Positions 9,021 to 18,202 of a DNA stretch of 36,199 bases are shown here, piece after piece. A program made the position numbers and the translations under genes. The notes under the pieces were generated by a model. The model saw only the letters and a program-made list of their open reading frames with translations, made no database searches and had not been told where the DNA came from. The stretch spans positions 1 through 36,199 of the forward strand of contig JANYKW010000170.1 in the NCBI GenBank assembly GCA_025358025.1. Direction: 5' to 3'. Within the stretch, counting starts at the first letter, position 1, and the number at the start of each line of letters is the position of its first letter. This stretch comes from Bacteroidia bacterium. GTDB lineage: Bacteria; Bacteroidota; Bacteroidia; Bacteroidales; Prolixibacteraceae.

Positions 9021-9072
9021 TCCCTCATTATGTGACATATAGCTCAATGCAGTTCAAATGCCACTTTAGCCT

Positions 9073-9558
9073 TTAGCCTGCTTCGAAGAAAGCATCTCCA
9101 CCAGGATAGTCGAATTCAGTCATTGCCTTGTCGAGGGGGAAAAGGAAGAATTTGCACTTCGCGGTAGCGCAAACAGTTCCGTCGCTGCCTAAAAGTCTGC
9201 CTTCAACATATGCCATGCGGCTATTTTGCTCTGTCAGTCTGGCCTTCAGGGTAATTTCACCCTCACTGATCAATACAGCCTTCGGGTAGCTGATCTCCAT
9301 TGAGGTAGTTACACCCACCGTTTTACAAAGAGACTGTACCACCCAGCTGCATGTTTCGTCGAGCAATGCAGCCTGAATCCCTCCATGCAAAACATTCCTG
9401 AAACCCTCAGCCCATCGCTGTGGATTCCATACTGCTGTTACTTCATCTCCATCCAATTCAAATTTTAATTGCAATCCTTTGTCGTTGTTGGGAGAACAGC
9501 CAAAACAGTTGTAATCCTTCCTGCCGCTTTTCAAATAGGGATTAAATATTTTCATCAT
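9073..9558 (-). CDS. PaaI-like hotdog-fold acyl-CoA thioesterase
   Basis: A 161-residue cytosolic hotdog protein likely to hydrolyse an acyl- or aryl-CoA. It shows the family core FRNVLHGGIQAALLDETCSWV with HGG at residues 58-60 and Asp67, followed by the long strand SMEISYPKAVLISEGEITLKARL. The N-terminal NCFGC (Cys18, Cys21) followed by NDKGLQL is typical of the 4HBT/PaaI subfamily. Its first four bases overlap the stop region of the upstream helicase gene (9555-9558), so the two are translationally coupled even though their functions look unrelated. Substrate cannot be assigned. Confidence 0.85.
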   Translation of the reverse strand: MMKIFNPYLKSGRKDYNCFGCSPNNDKGLQLKFELDGDEVTAVWNPQRWAEGFRNVLHGGIQAALLDETCSWVVQSLCKTVGVTTSMEISYPKAVLISEGEITLKARLTEQNSRMAYVEGRLLGSDGTVCATAKCKFFLFPLDKAMTEFDYPGGDAFFEAG

Positions 9559-12500
9559 TCAACTTTTATTATTTCATCTCTTTGCAGGTACCAAATATTA
9601 CCTTCACAAATGCTATAACCCATTTTTCTGACGTCGACCAAATATCCTTTCATCTGGCGGATGTCCTTGTCTGATATTTCACCGGTCTTGTAATCAATGA
9701 CCACAGCAATATTGTCCATTAGCATGACTCTGTCAGGCCTGTGTTTTGATTCTCCGGCCCGCAGAATTTCCCGCTCATTTAAGACTTTCCACCGATCACT
9801 GAACCATTCAGCGAAGGGGCTCTCCTGAAGCAATCCATCTATTTTTGCAAAAAATACTTTTCCCTCCGCTGATGTAAGCTCTCCAGAAGCAACCATTTGA
9901 GAAACAGCCGGTCCAACATCCTTTCGTGTGATAATTTTTTCGAAAATCCGATGCATGACAGTCCCCTTGTTGATCCTATCGGTCATTTTGCTGCCTGTTA
10001 GCTTGAAATAGTCTTTGCTGTGCAGCCTGATCTCCATCCTCTTATTATTGGAATTCAGTTTGAGCGGATCATTCAGCCGATGAGCAGATACAATTTCCCC
10101 GGAATTAGACTGGCATTCGAATCTTCCCATTTCAAATATTTTGAGGTCAGGATCCAGAAATTTACCAAAATCAATGTATTTCCCCTTGTCAATACTTTCT
10201 GCCGGAACCGGGTGTTCAACGAGTGTTTGAATCAAATCTGCCACACTGGCAAGCTGCTTCATATCATCCTTATACGGTATAATAACAAACAGATTGTTGA
10301 TTGCCCTTGTCATTGCCACATAAAGGAGATTGAGGTTATCCATAATACTGAAAAGCATTTCCCTGTAATAATCGTGAGCGAATATCGAGTTTTTCAGGGT
10401 ATTGTCACATCTTAAAAGGACCATCTTCATGTTATTGAAAGGTTCCTGGTCAGGAATTGACCAGATATTGGGAATCTTACTGGAATTTATGGCGATTTCC
10501 CAATTGCAGAATGGAATAAATACGGTTGGATATTCCAGTCCTTTGGATTGATGTATTGACGAGATCCGTATGAAATTCCTGATGTTGGGTAGATTGAGCG
10601 TTTTGTTACTTCCACTTGACTCCCACCACGCAAGGAAACCGGGAATGCCGCCACAATCATCCCTTCCGTATTCAAGCACCATATCCAAAAAGGCCTGCAG
10701 ATAGACCTTCTCTCCGGTGATTATTCCCAGATTGAAATGATCCACAACGGCAATGGCAAGCTCGTAAAGCGGTAAGGCCAAAAGTCCGGCATGAAAATCA
10801 GATGCAGCACCTGCTTCCAGCCACTGTTCGAAAAGCGCAGGAAGCGGCGTATTGGAGTCGAAGAGCTCGTGCAAATCAACGGGAGATTCGTTCTCCTGCG
10901 GCATCATCATAGGCTGTAAAATCCTGTAGTATCCGTATAGTATTTCGGCTCTCACCTGCATAGATTCCTTGCGGGAAAAAAACAGAAAAAAATTTACGAT
11001 AAAACGAACCACCTGAGACTGTCCGATTTTAAGTGTATCACTGGTAATTACGTCATAAATGCAGCCGGGTTGTGCATTTGATTTCTTTCTCTCCCAAAGC
11101 GCTCTGGCTATTTTCTCCGCCTCCGAATTTTCCCTGACCAGGATGGTGATTTCTTCGGCCTTCACTCCTGACTTCTGCACCGTTTCCAATTGCTCTATCA
11201 GGAGAACCATTGCCTTTTCCCTGAATTCATTCTTGCTTTTTGAACCTTCCGGATCAACAAATGTAATCCTGACCATACCTCCCGGTTTACCAATCCTGGA
11301 ACATTCCTGGTGATGATCCTTATAGGCCTGGGCAATTATCCCATGAAGATCTGACAGTTTCGCATCGTCGGTTTGTGCTTCAAACCAGGAATTTAAATAA
11401 GCCGAAGCACTCCGGAACAAGGTGTTGTTAAAATCAACAATGTTTTTTTGACTGCGCCAATTGATATTAAGTGACTCCTGATGAATTATCTGGTGGCCCA
11501 GATCTGATTCCAGCTGGTTCGCCAGCAAATTCCAGTCTCCGTTTCTCCATCGATAAATGGATTGCTTGACATCTCCAACAACCATGGAGGGAAAACCAGA
11601 GGCCAGTGCATTCTCTATCAGTGGCTTAAAATTGGACCATTGTTGACGGGAAGTATCCTGAAACTCATCCAGCATGAAATGGTGGTAAGCTAATCCTACT
11701 TTTTCATAAATAAATGGTGTGTCGTTTCCTGCTATGATTTTCCCGATCATCCGGCCCGAATCGCTCAGCAGAACAGTATTGTTATCTCTTAGTACCTCCT
11801 TAATTTTCAAAGCAATGCTGCCCAGAAGACCAAAAGGATAGATATTCTTTAAAATGGACATGGCGCTATTGATGTTTACAATCTCCGCCTGCAGAGCATC
11901 AACTGTATCGTTCAGTAACCGGTTCAGACCATTTTGATACAACAGTTCGATTTGCGTTTTCAACTGCAGTGTGTCAGTTTTTTTGGACCAGTTTTCAAGA
12001 TGATCCCGCGCTTCAAGAACCGTTGTCGTGGGGGGATCAAATATCCCGCCAATCAATTTATTGAAAATATTTGGAAACGAATTTCTACCCCCCTTCAGTT
12101 GATCGTAAGATAATCCACAGTCCGTGATCAACTCAATTCCCTCCTTACCCAATTTCTTCAGCCTTGCATCTGCCGCTGCGATTACATTTTTTAATTCACC
12201 GACATATAGACCCAATTGCTCCTTCCCGGTCAGCGTTTCCAGAAACTCATCCCCATGAATTTTAAATTCCTCTTTTTCTACCTCTTTCCCAAATTTCAGC
12301 AGTTCCTTTCTGAAATCCCAACTGCGGCCCTCTTCCAGATTTTCTTCCAGGAAAAGAATCATCCAGCTCATCAGCAACTCATTGCTCTCTATTTCCTGAA
12401 ACAGCAGATCAACTGCATCCTCCATTGCCTGACGGTTGTCAATCTCTGTCCGGAAGGACGCGTTGAGCCTGATCTCCCTGGCAAACGATCTGATGATCCT

Positions 12501-12839
12501 TTGAAAGAAGCTGTCGATCGTCATGACCGAGAAACGGGAATAGTCGTGGAGGATGAGCTTCAGGATATTGGTAGCCTGACCCCTTATTCTTTGTTCACTC
12601 CCGTATTCCCGTAACATCCCGGGGTACCTTGATGCCCCACCTCCTGATAGAATGGCCAATTCTTTCAGAATACGTTCTTTCATCTCGGCTGTGGCCTTGT
12701 TGGTGAAGGTTACCGCGAGAATATTTTGATAAGACCATTGATTGGCAAACAACATTTTCAAATACTCTCCAACCAGACGGTATGTTTTACCAGATCCCGC
12801 AGAAGCCTTAAAAATATTCAATCCCGTGTTGTTTGACAT
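9555..12839 (-). CDS. AddA-like UvrD/Rep helicase with C-terminal PD-(D/E)XK nuclease
   Basis: A 1094-residue SF1A helicase-nuclease of the AddA/RecB type, expected to process double-strand DNA ends for recombination. Motif I ASAGSGKT is at residues 12-19, motif II DEFQDTS near 390, and motif III VGDVKQSIYRWR near 418. Motif V HQSKGLEYP is near 760 and motif VI YVAMTRA near 840. The nuclease signature VVIDYKTGE is near residue 1045. The size fits AddA. An AddB-like partner, usually next to it, is absent from this window. It overlaps the thioesterase by four bases and is divergent from the sigma-factor gene across a repeat-containing spacer. Confidence 0.88.
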   Translation of the reverse strand: MSNNTGLNIFKASAGSGKTYRLVGEYLKMLFANQWSYQNILAVTFTNKATAEMKERILKELAILSGGGASRYPGMLREYGSEQRIRGQATNILKLILHDYSRFSVMTIDSFFQRIIRSFAREIRLNASFRTEIDNRQAMEDAVDLLFQEIESNELLMSWMILFLEENLEEGRSWDFRKELLKFGKEVEKEEFKIHGDEFLETLTGKEQLGLYVGELKNVIAAADARLKKLGKEGIELITDCGLSYDQLKGGRNSFPNIFNKLIGGIFDPPTTTVLEARDHLENWSKKTDTLQLKTQIELLYQNGLNRLLNDTVDALQAEIVNINSAMSILKNIYPFGLLGSIALKIKEVLRDNNTVLLSDSGRMIGKIIAGNDTPFIYEKVGLAYHHFMLDEFQDTSRQQWSNFKPLIENALASGFPSMVVGDVKQSIYRWRNGDWNLLANQLESDLGHQIIHQESLNINWRSQKNIVDFNNTLFRSASAYLNSWFEAQTDDAKLSDLHGIIAQAYKDHHQECSRIGKPGGMVRITFVDPEGSKSKNEFREKAMVLLIEQLETVQKSGVKAEEITILVRENSEAEKIARALWERKKSNAQPGCIYDVITSDTLKIGQSQVVRFIVNFFLFFSRKESMQVRAEILYGYYRILQPMMMPQENESPVDLHELFDSNTPLPALFEQWLEAGAASDFHAGLLALPLYELAIAVVDHFNLGIITGEKVYLQAFLDMVLEYGRDDCGGIPGFLAWWESSGSNKTLNLPNIRNFIRISSIHQSKGLEYPTVFIPFCNWEIAINSSKIPNIWSIPDQEPFNNMKMVLLRCDNTLKNSIFAHDYYREMLFSIMDNLNLLYVAMTRAINNLFVIIPYKDDMKQLASVADLIQTLVEHPVPAESIDKGKYIDFGKFLDPDLKIFEMGRFECQSNSGEIVSAHRLNDPLKLNSNNKRMEIRLHSKDYFKLTGSKMTDRINKGTVMHRIFEKIITRKDVGPAVSQMVASGELTSAEGKVFFAKIDGLLQESPFAEWFSDRWKVLNEREILRAGESKHRPDRVMLMDNIAVVIDYKTGEISDKDIRQMKGYLVDVRKMGYSICEGNIWYLQRDEIIKVE

Positions 12840-12914
12840 TTTGTATAAAAACTGATTGTGCTAAAATTAGGTATTAATGCGAATAAAGGGTTGAAATTGT
12901 TTGAAAAAAAGCTA

Positions 12915-12941
12915 TTAGCGGTTAGCTTTTAGCGGTTAGCT
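12915..12941. repeat. Two-copy 14-bp-spaced TTAGCGGTTAGCT repeat
   Basis: TTAGCGGTTAGCT occurs at 12915-12927 and again at 12929-12941, and each copy contains two TTAGC steps. It lies in the divergent spacer between the helicase and sigma-factor genes. It may be a degenerate intergenic microsatellite rather than an operator. Confidence 0.75.
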
Positions 12942-13096
12942 GTTATCGCCTTTTGGTTAAGGGGTTGGGGGTTCAAAAAATAAAAAATTTGATTAAATTG
13001 GGGAGTTTCTGCCGATGTCAAAAAAAAATATCAGCACTATATGCAACATTCCTGCATCAGAATCGTCATTGTAGTAAAAAAGAGAATTTAGGAACG

Positions 13097-13648
13097 ATGT
13101 ACATCAACATTCATCAGCCAATGATCGACAGGTGCTTCAGAAATGACCGGGAGGCACAGTTTGGGATTTATAAGCTCTATTACAGGTCTATGTACAATAC
13201 TTCGCTGAGGATAGTCAACAATACCGATGATGCAGAAGATATCATGCAGGACTCATTTATGACAGCTTTTGAGAAGATAGGCAGTTACAAGCGCGAGGTA
13301 AGTTTTGGGATTTGGCTGAAGAGAATCGTCATCAACCGTTCATTGGACTATTTAAGAAAACGCAAAGTAGAATTTGAAGAGGTACGCGCAGAACTTCCCG
13401 TTTATGAGGAAGAACAGGATGATGAAACCGAATATACAGTTGGGGAAATAAAAAATGCCATCTCCCAAATGCCTGACGGTTACCGCACCATCCTTTCTTT
13501 ACTGCTATTGGAAGGCTATGACCACGAGGAGGTTAGTGAGATACTAGGCATCAACAATGTTACCAGTCGAACGCAATTCTGCAGGGCAAAACAACATCTT
13601 AGGGATTTTTTGACAGAGAAAAGAAAGAAACAATTATCATTCGTGTAA
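13097..13648 (+). CDS. ECF-type RNA polymerase sigma factor
   Basis: A 183-residue sigma-70-family extracytoplasmic-function factor. Region 2 includes YKLYYRSMYNTSLRIVNNTDDAEDIMQDSFMTAFEKI; region 4 includes ISQMPDGYRTILSLLLLEGYDHEEVSEILG with a helix-turn-helix ending in SRTQFCRAKQHLRDFL. The ATG at 13097 is preferred over the in-frame ATG at 12953 because homologues begin just before region 2. The extra 48 residues would be low-complexity and partly encoded by intergenic sequence. It is followed after one base by a membrane protein gene, the arrangement expected of a sigma/anti-sigma pair. Confidence 0.9.
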   Translation: MYINIHQPMIDRCFRNDREAQFGIYKLYYRSMYNTSLRIVNNTDDAEDIMQDSFMTAFEKIGSYKREVSFGIWLKRIVINRSLDYLRKRKVEFEEVRAELPVYEEEQDDETEYTVGEIKNAISQMPDGYRTILSLLLLEGYDHEEVSEILGINNVTSRTQFCRAKQHLRDFLTEKRKKQLSFV

Positions 13649-13649
13649 T

Positions 13650-14204
13650 ATGGATAAGCTTGATAAAATTTTTAAGGATCAACGTGAAGCTTTTGATGAG
13701 GAGCCAAAAGAGGATCATTTTCAGCGGTTTGAAGAGAAACTGGATCACTTTCACGCTCATAGAAAAAGAACCTTGCAGGCCTGGCCATTCTTAAAGATAG
13801 CCTCCCTGGTGATCATCGTATTACTATCCGCCAATCTGTTTGTGCATCTTTTTCATCAGACAGCAGGGAAAGATCCGGAAAAATTTGCCGACAGAGAGAT
13901 GAATGAAACCGCCTGCTTTTACAACACAAGAATTAACAGCGGATTTTCTCAACTGAAACAGTTAGCCGACCAGGGAATAGGAAGTGAACAGGAACTGATT
14001 CAGGTTAAAAAAGAGATGGATGAGATGGACCGCTTGCACCAGGATCTGCAAAAAGAGTATAGCAAAAATCCCCATGACGAACGGGTTATTAATGCAATGA
14101 TCGAGTATTATCAGACCAAACTCGACATTATAAATTCCATCAGGACAGATTTAGAAAATGTAAAATCAATTAATAATAAAAACCATGAAAACACAAAACT
14201 TTAG
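13650..14204 (+). CDS. Putative membrane-anchored anti-sigma factor
   Basis: A 184-residue protein with no family recognised with certainty. It has a charged cytoplasmic N terminus (residues 1-42, with DEEPKEDHFQRFEEKL), one membrane helix at about 46-68 (PFLKIASLVIIVLLSANLFVHLF) and a helical, coiled-coil-like exported part (residues 100-184). This topology and its start one base after the ECF sigma gene suggest it tethers and inhibits the sigma factor. No ZAS HxxxCxxC zinc motif is visible. Its last 20 bases overlap the next gene (14185), so all three genes are probably one transcript. Confidence 0.65.
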   Translation: MDKLDKIFKDQREAFDEEPKEDHFQRFEEKLDHFHAHRKRTLQAWPFLKIASLVIIVLLSANLFVHLFHQTAGKDPEKFADREMNETACFYNTRINSGFSQLKQLADQGIGSEQELIQVKKEMDEMDRLHQDLQKEYSKNPHDERVINAMIEYYQTKLDIINSIRTDLENVKSINNKNHENTKL

Positions 14205-15216
14205 TTTAATTCTTCTTTTGCTGACGCTTTTTATCCTCCCGGTTCAGGCGGAAAAAACCACCAAAAGGATTTACAAAAGCTTTCCTGTTAGCCAGGTGGC
14301 CAAATTGGAACTCTCAAACAAATATGGCAACATTCAAATCGATGAAAACAGGAAAGATTCTGTAGTCATTAACGTGGAGGTCTGGGTGGATGGTTCAGGG
14401 AGCCGCGCACAAAGATTGCTGGATAATATCGATGTGAATATCAGCAACAGCGGTAATACAGTCTCTGCCACAACTGATTTTAGAAACGATTTCGATAACA
14501 ACTCCAGAGAATTTAGCATTGATTACCAAATTTCTGTTCCTGCCGATCGTGATTTAAATGTTACGCAAAAATATGGATCTGTAAACATGAATAATCTTAC
14601 CGGAAAGGGAATCTTTGATATTAAATACGGGGATCTGAAAGCAAAAAATCTCCTCTCTCCTGAACTGACCATTGAAATCGCCTACAGCAAGGCAACCATC
14701 GAAACTTCCAGGGATCTCAATCTTACCATCAGGTATTCCAAAATTGCCTTATCCAAAGCGGATAACCTGAAAATAGACTCGAGATATTCAGGTCTGAATA
14801 TGGGGGATTGCAAAGATATTTCCCTGGATTCCAAATATGATGACATCAAGTTCAAAACAATCAACAGCATAACGGCAAGTTCCATGTACACAGGATACAA
14901 AGTTGATCAGATACTCACATCCCTGACGTTAACCAATGGTTATGGCGATTTTAGCGTGGGTGCGATACCTGGTTCTTTCAAAAGCATCAACGTAAGCAGC
15001 CGCTATGCCACCATCAGACTGGGAATTGAACCAGGGGCCTCCTACCGTTTGGATGGCAATGTCAGGTACTGTGATCTGAAACATCCGACCGGGAAACTGA
15101 ACCGTTCGAGAGAGGATACCAGCTATGAAGTTCATGGAACAGTCGGTGAATTCGAATCGCCTAAATCGACGGTAAAAATCGAAAGCAGCTATGGCAATGT
15201 GAGCCTGATAAAATAA
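14185..15216 (+). CDS. Exported DUF4097-like beta-repeat protein
   Basis: A 343-residue exported protein. The signal peptide MKTQNFSLILLLLTLFILPVQA is followed by repeated short beta motifs such as KYGNIQID, KYGSVNMNN, KYGDLKAKN, RYSKIALSK, RYSGLNMGD and KYDDIKF, each about 20-25 residues apart. This pattern is that of DUF4097/DUF2807-type beta-helix proteins of Bacteroidota, often found behind ECF sigma/anti-sigma pairs. It is likely periplasmic or surface-exposed and may be a regulated output or sensor of the envelope-stress module. Biochemical function unknown. Confidence 0.7.
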   Translation: MKTQNFSLILLLLTLFILPVQAEKTTKRIYKSFPVSQVAKLELSNKYGNIQIDENRKDSVVINVEVWVDGSGSRAQRLLDNIDVNISNSGNTVSATTDFRNDFDNNSREFSIDYQISVPADRDLNVTQKYGSVNMNNLTGKGIFDIKYGDLKAKNLLSPELTIEIAYSKATIETSRDLNLTIRYSKIALSKADNLKIDSRYSGLNMGDCKDISLDSKYDDIKFKTINSITASSMYTGYKVDQILTSLTLTNGYGDFSVGAIPGSFKSINVSSRYATIRLGIEPGASYRLDGNVRYCDLKHPTGKLNRSREDTSYEVHGTVGEFESPKSTVKIESSYGNVSLIK

Positions 15217-15298
15217 CAAAGATGAAATTTGAAAACCGCTGAAATTTGATAAAACACAAATAGTATATACCTTCGCATGCAGATGCGTGTATTATTAG

Positions 15299-15377
15299 AA
15301 ACCGCAACTTCCTTTTGTAATCCCCGGTGTATTGAAGACGCACCCAAGACCGGATTAATCTGAGGATATTGCGGTTT
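15299..15377. repeat. Inverted repeat before the TlpA-like gene
   Basis: AAACCGCAA at 15299-15307 and TTGCGGTTT at 15369-15377 are perfect 9-base inverted arms separated by 61 bases, 35 bases before the TlpA-like start. Possible operator or chance; the rest of the spacer 15217-15411 shows no gene. Confidence 0.4.
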
Positions 15378-15411
15378 AAATTTTGTATTTATTACCAGGA
15401 ATGTTTATTTA

Positions 15412-16830
15412 ATGAGACACTTTTATTTCATCCTATTGCTTTTTACCGGATTACTATTTACCGGACAAAAACCTGAAGCCCTTTGCAGTATCAAGTTAAA
15501 GATCAGCGGGATAAAGGATACGACTGTCTATTTAGCCAGTTACTACGGAGATAAAATACTGCGGGTTGATTCTGTAAGACTGAACCATGAAGGCACTGGC
15601 ATGATTACGAGGGAAAAAGCTCAAAAAGAGGGAATTTATCTTTTCTATCTGAATGATAAAAATTATTTCGAGTTTCTGATTGGGAAAAATCAGATTATTT
15701 CCATTGAAGCAGATTTTAAGAATAGTGCACAAAATAAATTCAAAGGGGCCGACGAGACTATCGCTTTTCGTGAATACCAATTGTATTTTAATAAACAAAA
15801 AGCGAATCAGACAGTCATTCAAAACAAGCTAAAAGTTACTTCCGAAAAAAGCGATTCATTGGCAATTCTCCGGAAGGAGCTTAGTGGTCTAAATAGCAGC
15901 ATGGAGAGCTACTGGAGGGAAATGTCGGCAAAATACCAGGGTACATTTCTCGCTGATTTTTTCCTTTCAATGTTTATACCGACACCAGATGATCCCAAAT
16001 TTGCTGTTGGCGAAAAGAATCCAGATTCCCTACGATGGGTATATCAATACAATTTCATGAAAAATCATTACTGGGATAATTTCAATTTTGCCCGATCCGG
16101 ATTGATACGAACCCCTGTTTTTCAGGAAAAACTGGACACTTACATCAAAAAAATGCTATTACAAATACCTGATTCATTGGTCGGTCCAATGGTTCAACTC
16201 ATTGAAAAGTCGAGGAAGGACGAGGAGGTTTATCATTATATCTTTCTCTATCTTCTGAATGAATCCAACCAGTCACAGATCATGGGAATGGACAAGGTTT
16301 TCGTTGTACTTTCTGAGAAGTACCTATTAAATAATCCAAAGAGCTGGCTGGATACAGCAATAGTCACAAAGATCAGGGATCGTGTGAATGCGGTGAAGCC
16401 AAACCTCATTGGAAATATAGCGCCGGAACTGAAGCTGCAAGATTCAGAAGGAAACTATTTTAGTCTAAGGCAAATGAATGCCAGGTTTACTTTGCTCTAC
16501 TTCTGGGAACCCGACTGCAGTCATTGCCAAAAAACCACTCCTGTCCTGAACAGCGATTTGTACCAGGTATTAAAAACAAAAGGTGTCGATATTTATGCCG
16601 TACTCACCCAAAACAACAAGGAAAAATGGATGAAAGCCATTCAGGAATATAAAATACAGGAATGGACGAATGTTTGGGATCCCATGTACACCTCCAACTT
16701 CAGAAAACTGTACGACGTTACCACTACTCCCATTATTTACATCCTGGATAAAAATAAGAAGATCGTCGCCAAAAGACTGGATGTGGAATCTTCTGTAAAA
16801 TTTCTTAAAGCAGCTTTGGATATCAACTAA
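15412..16830 (+). CDS. TlpA-family thiol-disulfide oxidoreductase with DUF4369-like N terminus
   Basis: A 472-residue exported protein with an N-terminal signal segment (MRHFYFILLLFTGLLFTG). A DUF4369-like beta domain occupies about residues 25-120 (LKISGIKDTTVYLASYYGDKI), then a helical linker region, then a C-terminal thioredoxin fold from about residue 340. The redox motif is WEPDCSHC with Cys369 and Cys372, and the cis-proline loop is TTPIIYIL. Family members act in the periplasm or are lipid-anchored, reducing or shuffling disulfides and often linked to cytochrome maturation or stress. No lipobox is obvious. It converges on the fucosidase gene with a 30-base gap. Confidence 0.85.
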   Translation: MRHFYFILLLFTGLLFTGQKPEALCSIKLKISGIKDTTVYLASYYGDKILRVDSVRLNHEGTGMITREKAQKEGIYLFYLNDKNYFEFLIGKNQIISIEADFKNSAQNKFKGADETIAFREYQLYFNKQKANQTVIQNKLKVTSEKSDSLAILRKELSGLNSSMESYWREMSAKYQGTFLADFFLSMFIPTPDDPKFAVGEKNPDSLRWVYQYNFMKNHYWDNFNFARSGLIRTPVFQEKLDTYIKKMLLQIPDSLVGPMVQLIEKSRKDEEVYHYIFLYLLNESNQSQIMGMDKVFVVLSEKYLLNNPKSWLDTAIVTKIRDRVNAVKPNLIGNIAPELKLQDSEGNYFSLRQMNARFTLLYFWEPDCSHCQKTTPVLNSDLYQVLKTKGVDIYAVLTQNNKEKWMKAIQEYKIQEWTNVWDPMYTSNFRKLYDVTTTPIIYILDKNKKIVAKRLDVESSVKFLKAALDIN

Positions 16831-16860
16831 ATCCACTTCCTGTCAGAACCATACTCCGAC

Positions 16861-18102
16861 TTAACGGTAGGCAGGAGTCGTTGCTTTCGGAGGCCCTTCG
16901 AACGTAAGTTCTACCACATTCATGTAAGAATCCGGGGGTGTCGCAGGAAGGCCCCTTAGCCATACCCTGTCATCTTTTTGTTCAATCTTCAGGGATTGAC
17001 CGGTAGCCAGGATTCTTGCCGATTTAACCATACTGCCGCACCAGGCAAATGGCAGTACTGTTCCGGGCCAACGCTGGATGAAAAGATAAACTTTATCGCC
17101 CACCCTGCATTGAAAACCCAGATTGGATGCAACTACAGGTGAAGATGAAGCGTTGTACACTGCTTCTCCATGAAGTTTCATCCATTTGCCTATCTCCAGG
17201 AGTGACTGTGTTTGTTGGTCAGGAATCTTTCCGTCGCCATCAGGAGATACATTCAGCAGGAAATTTCCGCCCTGGGAGGCACAGGAGGTCAGCAACCTGA
17301 TCAGCTCTGCAACTGGTTTGTAGTTGTAATCAAATGGAGCAAATCCCCAGGTTCTGTTCATGGTGTAACAGGATTCCCAGGGCTGACTATGCGCAGTTAC
17401 GACATTCTCGGGTGTCACAAAGTCTTCCCCTGTTCCGGCCCTGTCGTTGATCAAAATTTCTGGTTGCAAAAGACGGGCCATTCTGATCAGATCTCCGGAT
17501 TTCCATACATTGGTATCTCCAGGAGTCATCCCATCAAACCAAAGTATGTCTACTTTCCCATACTTGGTGAGCAATTCTCTGACCTGTTCATGCGCTTGCT
17601 TTACCAAAGGCCGGAGAATTTCATCACTTTTGGGATACCCCTGTGGCAGGATATCCGGGAAATGCCAGTCCGTGAGAGAATAATAAAATCCCATCTTCAT
17701 ACCTGCCTTGTGGCAGGCATCGGCAAATTCAGCCACCAGGTCCCTGCCCGGACCAATTTTTACGGACGTAAAATCAGAAACCCTGCTGTCATAAAGGCAA
17801 TATCCATCATGATGGCGGGTTGTCAGCACAACATACTTCATTCCTGCTTCTTTGGCAAGAGCCACCCATTCGGCGGGATGAAAGTTGTCAGGATGAAAGT
17901 TCTCCGCTAATTTTCTGTATTCGCCGAAAGGAATATGCTCCTGGTACATGATCCACTCACCCCTTCCTTCTGCAGAATAGACACCCCAGTGAATAAACAT
18001 ACCAAAACGGGCTTCCTTCCACCAACTGATTTTATTATCACTCTTTTGGCCAAACAGTTGGGAAAGAAAAAAAGCAAGAACAATTACTAATAATTTCTTC
18101 AT
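16861..18102 (-). CDS. Secreted alpha-L-fucosidase, GH29
   Basis: A 413-residue glycoside hydrolase of family 29, expected to remove terminal alpha-L-fucose from glycans. Signal peptide MKKLLVIVLAFFLSQLFGQ; substrate-pocket motifs RFGMFIHWGVYS (residues 32-43) and TTRHHDGYCLYDS (95-107). The predicted nucleophile is Asp190 in VDILWFDG. It is shorter than two-domain fucosidases, with only a small C-terminal beta domain. It lies on the same strand as the sialate O-acetylesterase upstream, 100 bases away, so the two may act together on decorated host or algal glycans. No SusC/SusD pair is present, so this is not a canonical polysaccharide-utilisation locus. Confidence 0.9.
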   Translation of the reverse strand: MKKLLVIVLAFFLSQLFGQKSDNKISWWKEARFGMFIHWGVYSAEGRGEWIMYQEHIPFGEYRKLAENFHPDNFHPAEWVALAKEAGMKYVVLTTRHHDGYCLYDSRVSDFTSVKIGPGRDLVAEFADACHKAGMKMGFYYSLTDWHFPDILPQGYPKSDEILRPLVKQAHEQVRELLTKYGKVDILWFDGMTPGDTNVWKSGDLIRMARLLQPEILINDRAGTGEDFVTPENVVTAHSQPWESCYTMNRTWGFAPFDYNYKPVAELIRLLTSCASQGGNFLLNVSPDGDGKIPDQQTQSLLEIGKWMKLHGEAVYNASSSPVVASNLGFQCRVGDKVYLFIQRWPGTVLPFAWCGSMVKSARILATGQSLKIEQKDDRVWLRGLPATPPDSYMNVVELTFEGPPKATTPAYR

Positions 18103-18202
18103 CAGGTCAGCATAATTTTACTCTTTGTTAATTTTGGAAGCTAGTTAGGAAATCCAGGCCAAATTATTTGACTGAGCATCAATTGGTTCCCAGGAATCGG
18201 AT

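Noticed and set aside
12953-13096. N-terminal extension of the ECF sigma factor
   Set aside because: The extra 48 residues are low complexity and precede the usual family start; the ATG at 13097 fits better.
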